DNA of 64,000 bases from the NCBI GenBank assembly GCA_002730035.1, contig PBYU01000015.1, positions 56,159 to 120,158 of the forward strand. The letters run 5' to 3'. The position numbers and the translations under genes were made by a program. Source of the stretch: Gammaproteobacteria bacterium (GTDB lineage Bacteria > Pseudomonadota > Gammaproteobacteria > Pseudomonadales > Pseudohongiellaceae). The first letter of the stretch is position 1; each line of letters begins with the position of its first letter. Shown here one piece after another: positions 47,831-56,391 of the stretch. Below the pieces are notes generated by a model. That model saw only the letters and a list, made by a program, of their open reading frames with translations, did no database searches and was not told the DNA's origin.

Positions 47831-48612
47831 TATGCCGGGCCCAGTTTTTCGCGCATGCGGCGTGCTCTCAGTTCGACCTGCTGCCAGAAATCTCTATCTT
47901 CGCTCAAGCTCCTGCGTAATCCTTTGGCACTATAGCTCCTAATAAATCTCAATATGTCTCTGGGTTTCAGTCCGATATCCATGGCCGAATAATACAGTCC
48001 TGCGATGTCCTTGATGATCCACCGTCTGCCCAGGTTTGGCTTTATCAGGGCACGATGCAAATCGATCAGTGACAACCTCGGCGGCATCGTCTGACCTTCA
48101 TGCATCAGGAAATGGCACAAGTAGTAGTCGCGATGGCAGATACCGTTGCCATGCAGGGTAAGACTGATTCTGGCCAGCTGCCTGATCAATTGGTTTCGGA
48201 TGAGCGGCGATGGTGGGTCTTGATTCCAGTTCCTGCAGTAGTCTTCCAGGCTCACCGTATTTTCTAGTGCTTCGGTAATAATAAAAGATTCTCGGCTGGC
48301 CGGATTCCAACCTCGCGCGCCAAATGCCACAGCATTTAGTGTGGCGACATCGAGTTCATGCAGCTTGTGGATGGCTCGCCATTCGTTACCAGCGCCCAAT
48401 ATCGGTAGCCTTAGCTGCAGTAAATTCTTGGAGATCTCCCCCCAGCCCACTCCCGAATGAAGTTTGACGAAGTAGCTTTTACCATTTAGGGAGAATTGAA
48501 AAGTTTTGCGCCCCGGCACCTGCCGATAGATGTTGCCCTCCATGGCTTGCAGCATCTTGAAAGGGTCTGCTCCAGCAAAGTTTTGTGTGAATTCTTCGTT
48601 GAGGTAAAACAT
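47830..48612 (-). CDS. waaP: Lipopolysaccharide core heptose I kinase
   Basis: Phosphorylates heptose I of the inner core, essential for outer-membrane strength in Pseudomonas. GKSYFVKLHSGVGWGEI near the start, EALENTVSLEDY, the catalytic GICHRDYYLCHFLMH and LSLIDLHRAL are all visible. 260 residues, normal for the family. It overlaps the next gene by one base and follows waaG at 9 bp. Confidence 0.94.
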   Translation of the reverse strand: MFYLNEEFTQNFAGADPFKMLQAMEGNIYRQVPGRKTFQFSLNGKSYFVKLHSGVGWGEISKNLLQLRLPILGAGNEWRAIHKLHELDVATLNAVAFGARGWNPASRESFIITEALENTVSLEDYCRNWNQDPPSPLIRNQLIRQLARISLTLHGNGICHRDYYLCHFLMHEGQTMPPRLSLIDLHRALIKPNLGRRWIIKDIAGLYYSAMDIGLKPRDILRFIRSYSAKGLRRSLSEDRDFWQQVELRARRMREKLGPA

Positions 48613-48621
48613 GTCAGCAAG

Positions 48622-49749
48622 TCAACCTCGCTCGCCAAGCATTCGCTCAATTGAGTCGGTGACGCTCAATGGCAATGCATAGAGTTCAGGGTTCTTGCCA
48701 TAATTCAGACCATTCTCTGACCAATTGGCGCTATCGAGTTGCTGCAACATACCAAGCAGGTGCGCATTTAGATCGTCCTGTGTAAAAGGATTGTTGCAGA
48801 CTTCTCCGGACTGCGCCTGTTCGATATGCGAAGAATAGCCACAGCTTGCCGTGGTGAGCACCGGTAGACCCGCTATCGTCGCCTCAAGCAAGACATAACC
48901 CGCACTCTCGACATAAGCGGGGTGTAATAACAGATCGGCGCCTGCCAGAAATCTAGGAATGTCATCCCTGCCAGGAAGAATTGTAACCTGGTCAGCAACG
49001 CCAAGTTTGTTAGCCAGCTTCTGAAACCCGGCTGCCTTGTCTTGTCCAACCAGTATATAGCGGACCGCGTATCTGATTTTGTCTGGAAGCGCTGCAATTG
49101 CTTTGAGTGATCTGTCTACGCCTTTAACCTTGAACCCGGATCCGACCTGCAGAATGAGTTTTTCATTCTCTTGGATATCGAACTCCTGTCGCAGATCCTT
49201 GCGCAGGTTTTCATCAACTGCCTCGACCTGTCGATCAGGAGAAATACCTGGAGGCACCTCATGCAGGCGATCTTCACAACCAGGGTAGTATTTTTTGAAT
49301 GCCTGTCGTTGCTGCTGTGAAAGTATAAAGACTTCGGTAGCGCTTTGGGTGCCAAAGACGGCGTCTTCATAGTCTCTAAAATGCCGATAGCGTGCCGTGA
49401 ATTTGTAATAGCCGCCGCGCTGGGTCTCGGCTTTCTCGGCAAAACAGGGATCCGCCGCGAAGTAGAAATTCAGCAGCGGCATCTTGTTAAATCCAATTAC
49501 CGGATGATCTGCCTGTTCAGCGAGTGCTGCTTTCACCCATCGGGTGAAGCGTTGATAGAGTTTTACCCTGGTTAGCGCCTTTACCGGCACATTTATCAGC
49601 TTGACTCCTACAGGGACCTCACCTTGCCAGCGAATGGTATAGACATCTATCTGATGTCCTCTGCTTACGCACTCGTTCACAATTCGTAGAAAGTCTCGCT
49701 GCTGACCGCCGTAGGGAAAATAGGAATAAATCAAAAAGTTCAGCTTCAT
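48622..49749 (-). CDS. waaG: Core glycosyltransferase WaaG (LPS glucosyltransferase I type)
   Basis: A GT4 GT-B glycosyltransferase adding the first outer-core hexose to heptose II at the inner membrane. SYFPYGGQQRDFLRI, VIGFNKMPLLNFYFAADPCF, LILQVGSGFKVKGVDRSL and the HPAYVESAGYVLLEA segment with the EX7E motif are typical. 375 residues matches E. coli (374). It starts 9 bp after waaC ends. The donor sugar may be glucose or another hexose. Confidence 0.93.
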   Translation of the reverse strand: MKLNFLIYSYFPYGGQQRDFLRIVNECVSRGHQIDVYTIRWQGEVPVGVKLINVPVKALTRVKLYQRFTRWVKAALAEQADHPVIGFNKMPLLNFYFAADPCFAEKAETQRGGYYKFTARYRHFRDYEDAVFGTQSATEVFILSQQQRQAFKKYYPGCEDRLHEVPPGISPDRQVEAVDENLRKDLRQEFDIQENEKLILQVGSGFKVKGVDRSLKAIAALPDKIRYAVRYILVGQDKAAGFQKLANKLGVADQVTILPGRDDIPRFLAGADLLLHPAYVESAGYVLLEATIAGLPVLTTASCGYSSHIEQAQSGEVCNNPFTQDDLNAHLLGMLQQLDSANWSENGLNYGKNPELYALPLSVTDSIERMLGERG

Positions 49750-49757
49750 CGGAAAAT

Positions 49758-50816
49758 CTATTTTTGTAGTAGTTTTTCAAATTGTTGCCAGACATTCTCC
49801 GGTTTATGAGCTGAAAAACAAGGTGGGATTACGGTGAAAGGCTGACTGTCAAACTCATCAGTTACTATCGGCCCGGAATAGTTGCATGCTTTCTTAACAC
49901 AGGGTGCGCAATTGAGGTTGGAATTGAGGTGTAGTTGTTTAGCGCCAAAGGTACCCGACAAATCAGGATTGGTAGGGCCGTAGAGAGACACAGTCGGCTT
50001 CGATAATGCAGCTGCCAGATGTCCCAGTCCAGTGTCCACTGCTATGACACCGCTGGAGCCATTGACTTTTTGTGCGAGCCCTGACAGCGATTGCTTATCC
50101 AGCACAGTAACTCGTTCGTTATCTCGCGCAATAAAATCGGCACGAATTCGCTCGTTCGGGTTGCCCCAAGGTATGAGTACCTCATATCCTGCCTCTGTTG
50201 CAATGTGTGCGAGGTGACGCCAATAGTATTCTGGCCAATGCTTTGTATTCCATGTTGTGCCGTGGAGAAAAACAATCTGTTTGGAGTCTTGCGAGCTTTC
50301 TACTCCCTCTACACGGTTGATGTCGATTCCATAGTCAACCACATCATTGTCATAATTGTACTTCAGGGCTCGAGAGAATAGCTGTCGTACGCGATCAACT
50401 GCATGTTCGGTCCACGGAACGGAGTAAACCTTGTTATAAAAAAGCGTGGCCAGTGGCTCTCGAATCGTCCGGTTACTTAGCCCAATCGTCAGCCCCTTTG
50501 AAAGGCGGCTAATGATACCGCTCTTGATGAGCCCCTGTGCATCGATTACCAGATCGTAGTGTTCCCCTTGCAGGGCATGCCTGAAGGAGCGGAATTCACG
50601 GTTAAGATAGGTCTTCATCAGGCTTCGACGCCATCTTCGAATGGCAACAGGAATTACCTTGTCCACCGCCGGATGCCAGCCTGGCACTTCAGCGAAGCTT
50701 TCCTCTACTACCCAGTCAAACACCAGATCCTTGTGGGCCAGGTGCGCATCGGTTACTGCCGGCAGCGTGTGGATGATGTCACCCAGGGAGGAGACTTTTA
50801 CTATTAATACGCGCAT
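49758..50816 (-). CDS. waaC: Lipopolysaccharide heptosyltransferase I
   Basis: A GT9 enzyme that moves heptose from ADP-heptose to Kdo. MRVLIVKVSSLGDIIHTLPAV at the start is the classic opening, with the KxDH-like Lys-Ser stretch; FLHGTTWNTKHWPEYYW and GVIAVDTGLGHLAAALSKP are the donor-binding elements. The frame is open upstream to 51008 through the element, but the Met at 50816 is certainly the start. 352 residues, like the Pseudomonas form. The gap to waaF is filled by a 265-bp element. Confidence 0.95.
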   Translation of the reverse strand: MRVLIVKVSSLGDIIHTLPAVTDAHLAHKDLVFDWVVEESFAEVPGWHPAVDKVIPVAIRRWRRSLMKTYLNREFRSFRHALQGEHYDLVIDAQGLIKSGIISRLSKGLTIGLSNRTIREPLATLFYNKVYSVPWTEHAVDRVRQLFSRALKYNYDNDVVDYGIDINRVEGVESSQDSKQIVFLHGTTWNTKHWPEYYWRHLAHIATEAGYEVLIPWGNPNERIRADFIARDNERVTVLDKQSLSGLAQKVNGSSGVIAVDTGLGHLAAALSKPTVSLYGPTNPDLSGTFGAKQLHLNSNLNCAPCVKKACNYSGPIVTDEFDSQPFTVIPPCFSAHKPENVWQQFEKLLQK

Positions 50817-50837
50817 CGTTCCTTCTAAGCTTCTATT

Positions 50838-51102
50838 GGGAGCCTCTGAACAAGTATATGACCACTCTGGCCTACAGCCAATGTCGCTATCAAGGCGCAC
50901 CGGCGCAGGAATGTGTCGACCTTGCAAGTCGGTGCAACGCCGAGAGCGGGATTGGCTGTAGGCCCCTTCGGGCGGGCTCTGTCGCGCCCCGCCGCTTCGT
51001 TGTCGCACTTGCCAAGGACGATGCCATTACCTGCGCACGACGCCTAGCGGCAGAGCGCGACAGACTCCCGCAGAGTGACCATATACTTGTTCAGAGGCTC
51101 CT
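50838..51102. mobile_element. 265-bp palindromic element, full copy 1 (two-hairpin, MITE-like)
   Basis: Ends: GGGAGCCTCTGAACAAGTA at the left, and a right end whose reverse complement begins GGAGCCTCTGAACAAGTA. Hairpin A: GGCCTACAGCCAAT (50869-50882) pairs with ATTGGCTGTAGGCC (50951-50964). Hairpin B: CTGTCGCGC (50979-50987) pairs with GCGCGACAG (51055-51063). No gene fits inside. An inverted copy of equal length is at 56127-56391. The element separates waaC from waaF, and its right end includes the waaF stop codon, so waaF's last residues come from it. Confidence 0.88.
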
Positions 51103-52125
51103 CAGCTGACTTATGGCTTCTAGCACCCGGGCCGGCTGCAGTTCAGTAAGACAGCGTCGATGTCCATAGGGGCAAGTCCTCTTAAAACAGGGTCTGCACT
51201 CAATGTCGGTCATGAGCAATTTTACACTCTCCGTCAAAGGTGGTGTAAAGTCCGGTGACGTCGAACCATACAATCCAGCTACCGGCTTGCTCAGGGCTGC
51301 AGCAATATGCATCAAGCCGGAATCGTTTGATACTACCATTGTTGTCACCGACATGAGATCGATCGCCTGCGCCAGGCTGGTCTTTCCCGTCAGATTGATG
51401 CAGCGATCAATCTTATCACTTTCGATATCCGCCAATATTGCCTCTGCTACCAGTGCGTCGTTGTCTGATCCAAATATCCAGACCTGCCAATCATCTGCAA
51501 GCACGGCATTGCACATAGCTGCAAAATGCTGTGCTGGCCACTGCTTTGCTTCTCCGAACTCGGCGCCCGGGCAGATGCCGAGGATTTTAGCGCCGCCTTG
51601 CAGATCGAACTCAAGCAGCGTTTTGCTGACATTTATTGTGTCAATTTCTAAAATAGGATTCGGTATGACGGCGGGGGGGTGCGCGCAGGCAGGAAAAGCC
51701 AGCGCAGCGAAGCGTTGCACCATCAGTGGATAATTGGCTTTGTTGAGGCGACGACAGTCCGTTAACAGGGGTGCGCGCCATTCACCACCCCATCCGATGC
51801 GCCTTGGAATACCGGCATGGAATGGGATAAGCGCAGACTTAAACGTGTTAGGCAACACGATAGCCGTCGTAAAATCGATCGCATGCAGGGATCTCCCGAT
51901 GGCATGGCGCCTGACCAGTCTCAGTTCGCCGTGTCCGAGTTGAGCATCGATGCTCTCATCGACTTCGGGCATCCTCGCCAACAGCGGCCGGGTCCAGTCC
52001 GGTGCCATAACCGTGATGTGGCATTGGGGATGCTCCTGCCTGAGGCTCATGAACAGTGCCTGAGCCATGACCATATCCCCAACCCAGGAGGGTCCAATAA
52101 TCAGGATGCGCTCGGTGGATGTCAT
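51091..52125 (-). CDS. waaF: Lipopolysaccharide heptosyltransferase II
   Basis: A GT9 enzyme adding heptose II to heptose I. ILIIGPSWVGDMVMAQALF at the start, FGEAKQWPAQHFA, and VVSNDSGLMHIAAALSKPVAGLYGSTSPDFTPPL are diagnostic. I start at 52125 (MTSTERILI); an in-frame Met at 52146 is possible. The last codons (LRSL-stop) are written by the terminal repeat of the 265-bp element, so the native C-terminus has been altered or replaced by a few residues. At 344 residues the protein is still of family length, so it is probably active. Confidence 0.95.
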   Translation of the reverse strand: MTSTERILIIGPSWVGDMVMAQALFMSLRQEHPQCHITVMAPDWTRPLLARMPEVDESIDAQLGHGELRLVRRHAIGRSLHAIDFTTAIVLPNTFKSALIPFHAGIPRRIGWGGEWRAPLLTDCRRLNKANYPLMVQRFAALAFPACAHPPAVIPNPILEIDTINVSKTLLEFDLQGGAKILGICPGAEFGEAKQWPAQHFAAMCNAVLADDWQVWIFGSDNDALVAEAILADIESDKIDRCINLTGKTSLAQAIDLMSVTTMVVSNDSGLMHIAAALSKPVAGLYGSTSPDFTPPLTESVKLLMTDIECRPCFKRTCPYGHRRCLTELQPARVLEAISQLRSL

Positions 52126-52243
52126 GGGATATCGATCGGGCGCCAACGGCCACCCGAAGTTAACAAGGCTCGGATCATTAGTTCCACGTGCAGATAATGA
52201 ATGTTGAGTGAGTTCACCGACTCAGTGGCCTTGCTGCCCCTGT

Positions 52244-54036
52244 TTAAAGAATGTTCGCTGGAGTCACTCTCAGGATTTCGTTTACTGTTGTCACTCCTGC
52301 TGCAACTTTTTGAGCACCACTCAAGCGCAGACTCAACATGCCTTCCTTATAGGCTTGATTTCTCAGGTTGGACATGGTTCTTCTGTCGGACGCACACTCC
52401 TGTAACTTATCAGAGAAAAGCATGACTTCGTAGATTCCTTCGCGCCCCCTGAAACCAGTCTCTCTGCATTCCAGACAGCCCTCTGAGTACGCTACAACCT
52501 TTGGCAATTTTACTTTCCAGGGCAGCGTAAGCGAGTTCCATGTATCCTGCTCTTCCTTGGTCGCCTTCTTGCAATCCGGGCATAGCACGCGAATCAGTCG
52601 TTGTGCCACGATGCCGATCACTGTTGCCTTGATCAGATAAGGTGGAACGCCAAGTTCCATTAATCTGGTAATTGCTGAGGGTGCATCGTTTGTGTGCAAT
52701 GTTGTGAATACCAGGTGCCCTGTCAAAGCAGCCTGAATGGCCATTTCTGCGGTCGCCAGGTCTCGCACCTCACCAATCATGATAATGTCCGGGTCTTGTC
52801 GCAACAGAGCTTTGACACCATCGTCAAAATCGAGCTCGATGTTATCCTGAACCTGCATCTGGTTGAACTTCTCTTCAACCATTTCGATGGGATCTTCAAT
52901 TGTACAGACGTTTACTTCGTCAGTTGCCAGCATCTTGAGAGTGGAGTACAGAGTCGTCGTTTTACCGCTTCCAGTCGGCCCGGTAATGATGACGATGCCA
53001 TGATTTTTCGCAACAATTTTTTTCCAGCGCTCTAAATCTTCATTGATTAAACCCAATTCCTCGAAGGGCTTGAGTAAAACGCCAGGATCGAAAATACGCA
53101 TCACTAGCTTTTCGCCAAAGGCGGTTGGCAGGGTTGATAGCCGCAACTCTACTTCTTCACCGTTTGGGCTCTTGGTCTTGATCCGGCCATCCTGGGGTTT
53201 ACGCTTTTCTGCCACATTCATCCTGCCCAGGATTTTCAATCGGCTGGTAACGGCAGCCAATGCCTGCATCGGCAATGCGTAGACGGTGTAAAGCACACCG
53301 TCGATTCGGAAACGAATATTACCTTTCTCCCGCCGTGGCTCGATGTGGATGTCGCTGGCACGTTGTTCGAAGGCATACTGCAAAAGCCAGTCGACTACAT
53401 TGACTATGTGCTGGTCATCTGCCTCGGGTTACTTGATATTGCCCAACTCAAGCATCTGTTCGAGATTACCGATACCCTTCTTCTGAATCCCTCCAGTCGT
53501 TGCTCCCCGAACGGACTTGGACAGGCTATATAATTCAGTTGCGAGCCGCTTAATCTCGGTCGGATTTGAAACTACCCTCTTGATCTGTTTCTGGGATGTA
53601 TGTTCCAGTACCGACTCCCAGACATCGAGGTCAGGCTCGGCACTGCAATCACGACTTCTGTCGGGGTTTCATCGACGGTGAGAATTTGGTGACGTTGGGA
53701 AAACTTGTAATCCATTACCTGGATTACCATGGTAACGTCTATCTTTAGTGGATCGATTCGAAAGTAATCCTGCCCACATTGCTTGCTCAAAGCCACAGTA
53801 AGCGTTTCTATATCGAGTGCATGGCCTTCGTTCTGTTTGTTATCCAGGTTCAGGTCGGCTATAAACTGCAGGATGTGTTTTTCTCTGTGCTGGGCAGCAT
53901 GTTGTTCGGCGACGGCAAGTTCATATCCCTCTTGATCGATGTAGCCTTCTTCGAGCAAACCATCCAGAAAATCCTTCAGGTTAAGAGGAGTGTTCTTTTT
54001 AGGGGTAGTGCTCTGCTGTTCGTCGACTGCTGTCAT
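52244..54036 (-). pseudogene. GspE/PulE-family secretion ATPase, frameshift plus in-frame TAA
   Basis: The C-terminal AAA part (52244-53383) has Walker A TGPTGSGKTTT, the Asp box IMIGEVRDLATA, Walker B-type TGHLVFTTLHTND and a tetracysteine zinc region (VLCPDCKK...GCLECRETG), typical of type II secretion/type IV pilus ATPases. Upstream the same frame is open, GIGNLEQMLELGNIK, then TAA (53429-53431) where relatives continue into the linker before NVVDWLLQYAFEQRASDIHIEP. Further up, the frame changes near 53645 (EVVIAV...EPDLDVWESVLEH), consistent with one lost base. The N-terminal domain starts at MTAVDEQQ (54036). A corrected product has about 597 residues. Partial C-terminal ATPase could be translated but lacks its N-terminal half. 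Confidence 0.88.
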
Positions 54037-54220
54037 TGGCCCGGTAACCGGGGATCCTCTACTTTTATCGGCATTGCGGCGAATAGATAGACACAAGGCC
54101 GGAATTAGCCAAGTTTAACCCTGCGAAAAATAAAAACAAACTCCCGTGCGCAGAAATGCGAGCTATTTCAATGTCGCGCTCTGGCGCCGGAAAAACCTGG
54201 GATTGTGGGCGATTTCTCTA

Positions 54221-54568
54221 GTACCTCGACCAGGGTTAATTTTGGAGTGCAGAGTTCACCAGTATGTTCAGTGTAAGACGCAGTAATGCAGGCTTAGCCA
54301 GGATGTTTCACCAGATTCCGTAGCGAGGGCGTGCCCTGGGGCGGCCACAGTAGGAATTTGGTGAAATATCCAGGCTGACACCGCTAAGTCAAGTTGCTGC
54401 AACGCCACAATGGACATACTGGTGAACTCCCGAAGGGCGGGCCTCTCAGCATTCATCTGCCGCGTTGCTTTCGCTTGATGGAGCGCAGGCTAGGACGGCG
54501 CAAAAGCGCCTTGCATATAAACGCTGAGAGACCCGCTGCACCCGAAAATTAACCCTGGTCGAGGTGCT
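54221..54568. mobile_element. 348-bp palindromic element with about 31-bp ends and two internal hairpins
   Basis: Left end 54221-54252 (ACCTCGACCAGGGTTAATTTT) and right end 54536-54568 are inverted copies with two or three mismatches. Internal hairpin: AGTTCACCAGTATGT (54253-54267) with ACATACTGGTGAACT (54414-54428). A second: GGGCCTCTCAGC (about 54436-54447) with GCTGAGAGACCC (about 54523-54534). The layout (ends plus two hairpins) equals that of the 265-bp elements though the sequence differs. It hosts another element at 54294-54377 inside the first hairpin loop. Its right end touches the M48 protease stop codon. The rest of the 54097-54567 gap has no gene. Confidence 0.75.
54294..54377. 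mobile_element. Short copy of the 183-bp element, nested in the 348-bp element
   Basis: Shares the left end (AGCCAGGATGTTTCACCAGATTCCG) in shortened quote: it begins TAGCCAGGATGTTTCACCA and ends TGGTGAAATATCCAGGCT, inverted copies with few mismatches. Compared with 14272-14454 it lacks about 100 bp of interior. It lies within the loop of hairpin 1 of the host element, so it inserted later than the host. Confidence 0.7.
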
Positions 54569-56085
54569 TACTCGACCAACTTAACCCATTCGCCTTCTTC
54601 TGGAGAGCCGGTAGGGTAGTACCCATTGAGTATTCTCAGGGTTTCTTCAGGGAAGTTGGCGATTTTGCTGGATCTTCCAACAACGGCGAAATCAAAGAAT
54701 TCACTGGCCTGTACAAACTTTATTTTCATCTCATTGCCGGAGTATGCCTCACCTCGCTGAATCGCTCTAAAGGTCCGGATGGAGGCGAGCAGATCCGCAT
54801 CGATCTCATCCTCGGCATTGCTATCCTGAATGTCTCCTCGAAAAGTAAATACACGAGGACCAAAATATATTGCAGCAACCCTTTCCGGGTTTCCTGTTTC
54901 CTGGGAAGTCGCGATTCCGGTAAAACCGATTAACCGGTATTGTTCAAGGGCTTCTGATTTCTGCAGGTTGCTAATCCCCATCTTATCTCTAATAAAGACA
55001 CGTGGCTCGATGTTGTCTTGCAATCTCAGTGCTTCGATTTTTAGCGATCCGATGTTGGGTGCCGATGCGGTTACGGTTGTGATCGTCTCAACGACCTCCC
55101 ATTCTTCCGGAAGCACCAGGGTATAACCCATCGCTGCCTGATAATAACGATTGCGTGTCTCGGTGGATTGAGATCCCTGGCTAGCCCCTACAATCAAGCC
55201 GTTTATCTGATCACGGAAATTCTCGTCGTCGAGGTGGGTTATTTCAGTCCCATCCAGCTGCCCAACTGCAGCGATGGCCTCTTGCAGACGAGTATCGTTA
55301 CGTGGATGAGTAGCGAATAGCCCGTGATAGCCGCCGCCCCCTCCAGATACCCGTCGACTGAAATCTTCCTGGTTTTTGAGTACGGTGATAACGTTGATCA
55401 TGGCTGCGGGATCATAACCAGCCCCGACCAGGTACTGGGCACCTAGCTGGTCGGCCTCCAGTTCATGCTCGCGGCCAAATCCACTCAGGCCGGTCTGCGC
55501 CCAGATCGAAGCGACCTGACTGATCTGGGAACCCACATAACCACTACCAGTGGCAACTGCTGTCACAAGGCCTCCTACAGTAGATGCAGCGCTGGCCAGA
55601 GCACCACTGGCCTGCTGCTGCACCGCATGACGTGCCGTGATATGACCTACCTCATGAGCCAGCACTGCGGCCAGGTCTGCCTCTGAATTCATGAAAGTAA
55701 GCAGCCCTCGATTGACGTACACATACCCGCCTGGCAGTGCAAACGCATTGATATCAGGGCTGTCGATAATATTAAAAGTATATTCAAGATTTGGCCGATG
55801 GCTGACTTTTGCGACCTTGTTGCCAACCTCCCTGACATAGGCCAATAGTTTTTCATCTTCAAGCAACGGCATGCTGTTGAGCACTTTTTCGTGCTCTTCC
55901 AGACCAATTTCCTTCTCCTTATTTTCCGACATCAGTACTAAGTTTGCGCCGCCAGTGGCTGGATTGATAGCACAGGAGCTCAGCAACAGAATCGTCACAA
56001 GCGCCAAGCCAGTGACCAGAAATTGTTTCAATTTGAACTGAATGGAAAAGAAATTTGTCAAGCTTTGAATGCCTAGGTCAATCAT
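54568..56085 (-). CDS. M48-family zinc metalloprotease, lipoprotein
   Basis: An envelope protease of 505 residues. The signal peptide ends in a lipobox (LLLSSC, Cys about 38). The zinc site is AHEVGHITARH, with the third ligand Glu in the EHELEADQLGAQYL segment. ALPGGYVYVNRG and THPRNDTRLQEAI are typical of BepA/YcaL/LoiP-like M48 proteins. The 200-residue C-terminal part lacks TPR repeats, so it is not a standard BepA. It is probably periplasmic, quality control of outer-membrane proteins being the family role. Its TAA lies at the element boundary, and a 265-bp element separates it from the lipoprotein gene upstream. Confidence 0.88.
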   Translation of the reverse strand: MIDLGIQSLTNFFSIQFKLKQFLVTGLALVTILLLSSCAINPATGGANLVLMSENKEKEIGLEEHEKVLNSMPLLEDEKLLAYVREVGNKVAKVSHRPNLEYTFNIIDSPDINAFALPGGYVYVNRGLLTFMNSEADLAAVLAHEVGHITARHAVQQQASGALASAASTVGGLVTAVATGSGYVGSQISQVASIWAQTGLSGFGREHELEADQLGAQYLVGAGYDPAAMINVITVLKNQEDFSRRVSGGGGGYHGLFATHPRNDTRLQEAIAAVGQLDGTEITHLDDENFRDQINGLIVGASQGSQSTETRNRYYQAAMGYTLVLPEEWEVVETITTVTASAPNIGSLKIEALRLQDNIEPRVFIRDKMGISNLQKSEALEQYRLIGFTGIATSQETGNPERVAAIYFGPRVFTFRGDIQDSNAEDEIDADLLASIRTFRAIQRGEAYSGNEMKIKFVQASEFFDFAVVGRSSKIANFPEETLRILNGYYPTGSPEEGEWVKLVE

Positions 56086-56126
56086 GGTGCCACCTGTCTT
56101 TCTTTATGGATAGCGAAATGGGGCAA

Positions 56127-56391
56127 GGGACCCTCTGAGCAAGTATATGGCCACTCTGCGGGAGTCTGTCGTGCTCTGCCGCTAGGCGTCGTACGCAGGG
56201 AATGGCCACACCCTTGGCAAGTACGACAACGACGCGGCGGAGCACGACAGACCCCGCCCAAAGGGGCCTACAGCCAATCCCGCTCTCTGCGTTGCACTGA
56301 CTTGAAAGGTCGGCACCTGACTGCGCCAGTGCGCCTTGATAGCAGAATTGGCTGTAGGCCAGAGCGGTCATATACTTGCTCAGAGGGTCCC
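56127..56391. mobile_element. 265-bp palindromic element, full copy 2 (inverted relative to copy 1)
   Basis: Ends GGGACCCTCTGAGCAAGTATATG and its inverted partner, trimmed: left GGGACCCTCTGAGCAAGT, right matching in reverse complement. Hairpin B: GTCTGTCGTGCTC (56164-56176) with GAGCACGACAGAC (56240-56252). Hairpin A: GGCCTACAGCCAAT (56265-56278) with ATTGGCTGTAGGCC (56347-56360). In hairpin B the base pair that is C-G in copy 1 is T-A here, changed on both arms. It occupies the M48-to-lipoprotein gap; its last base is the first base of the lipoprotein stop codon. Confidence 0.9.

Noticed and set aside
49758-51008. Longer waaC with 64 extra N-terminal residues
   Set aside because: The extension is translated from the 265-bp element and the true start (MRVLIVKVS) is clear at 50816.
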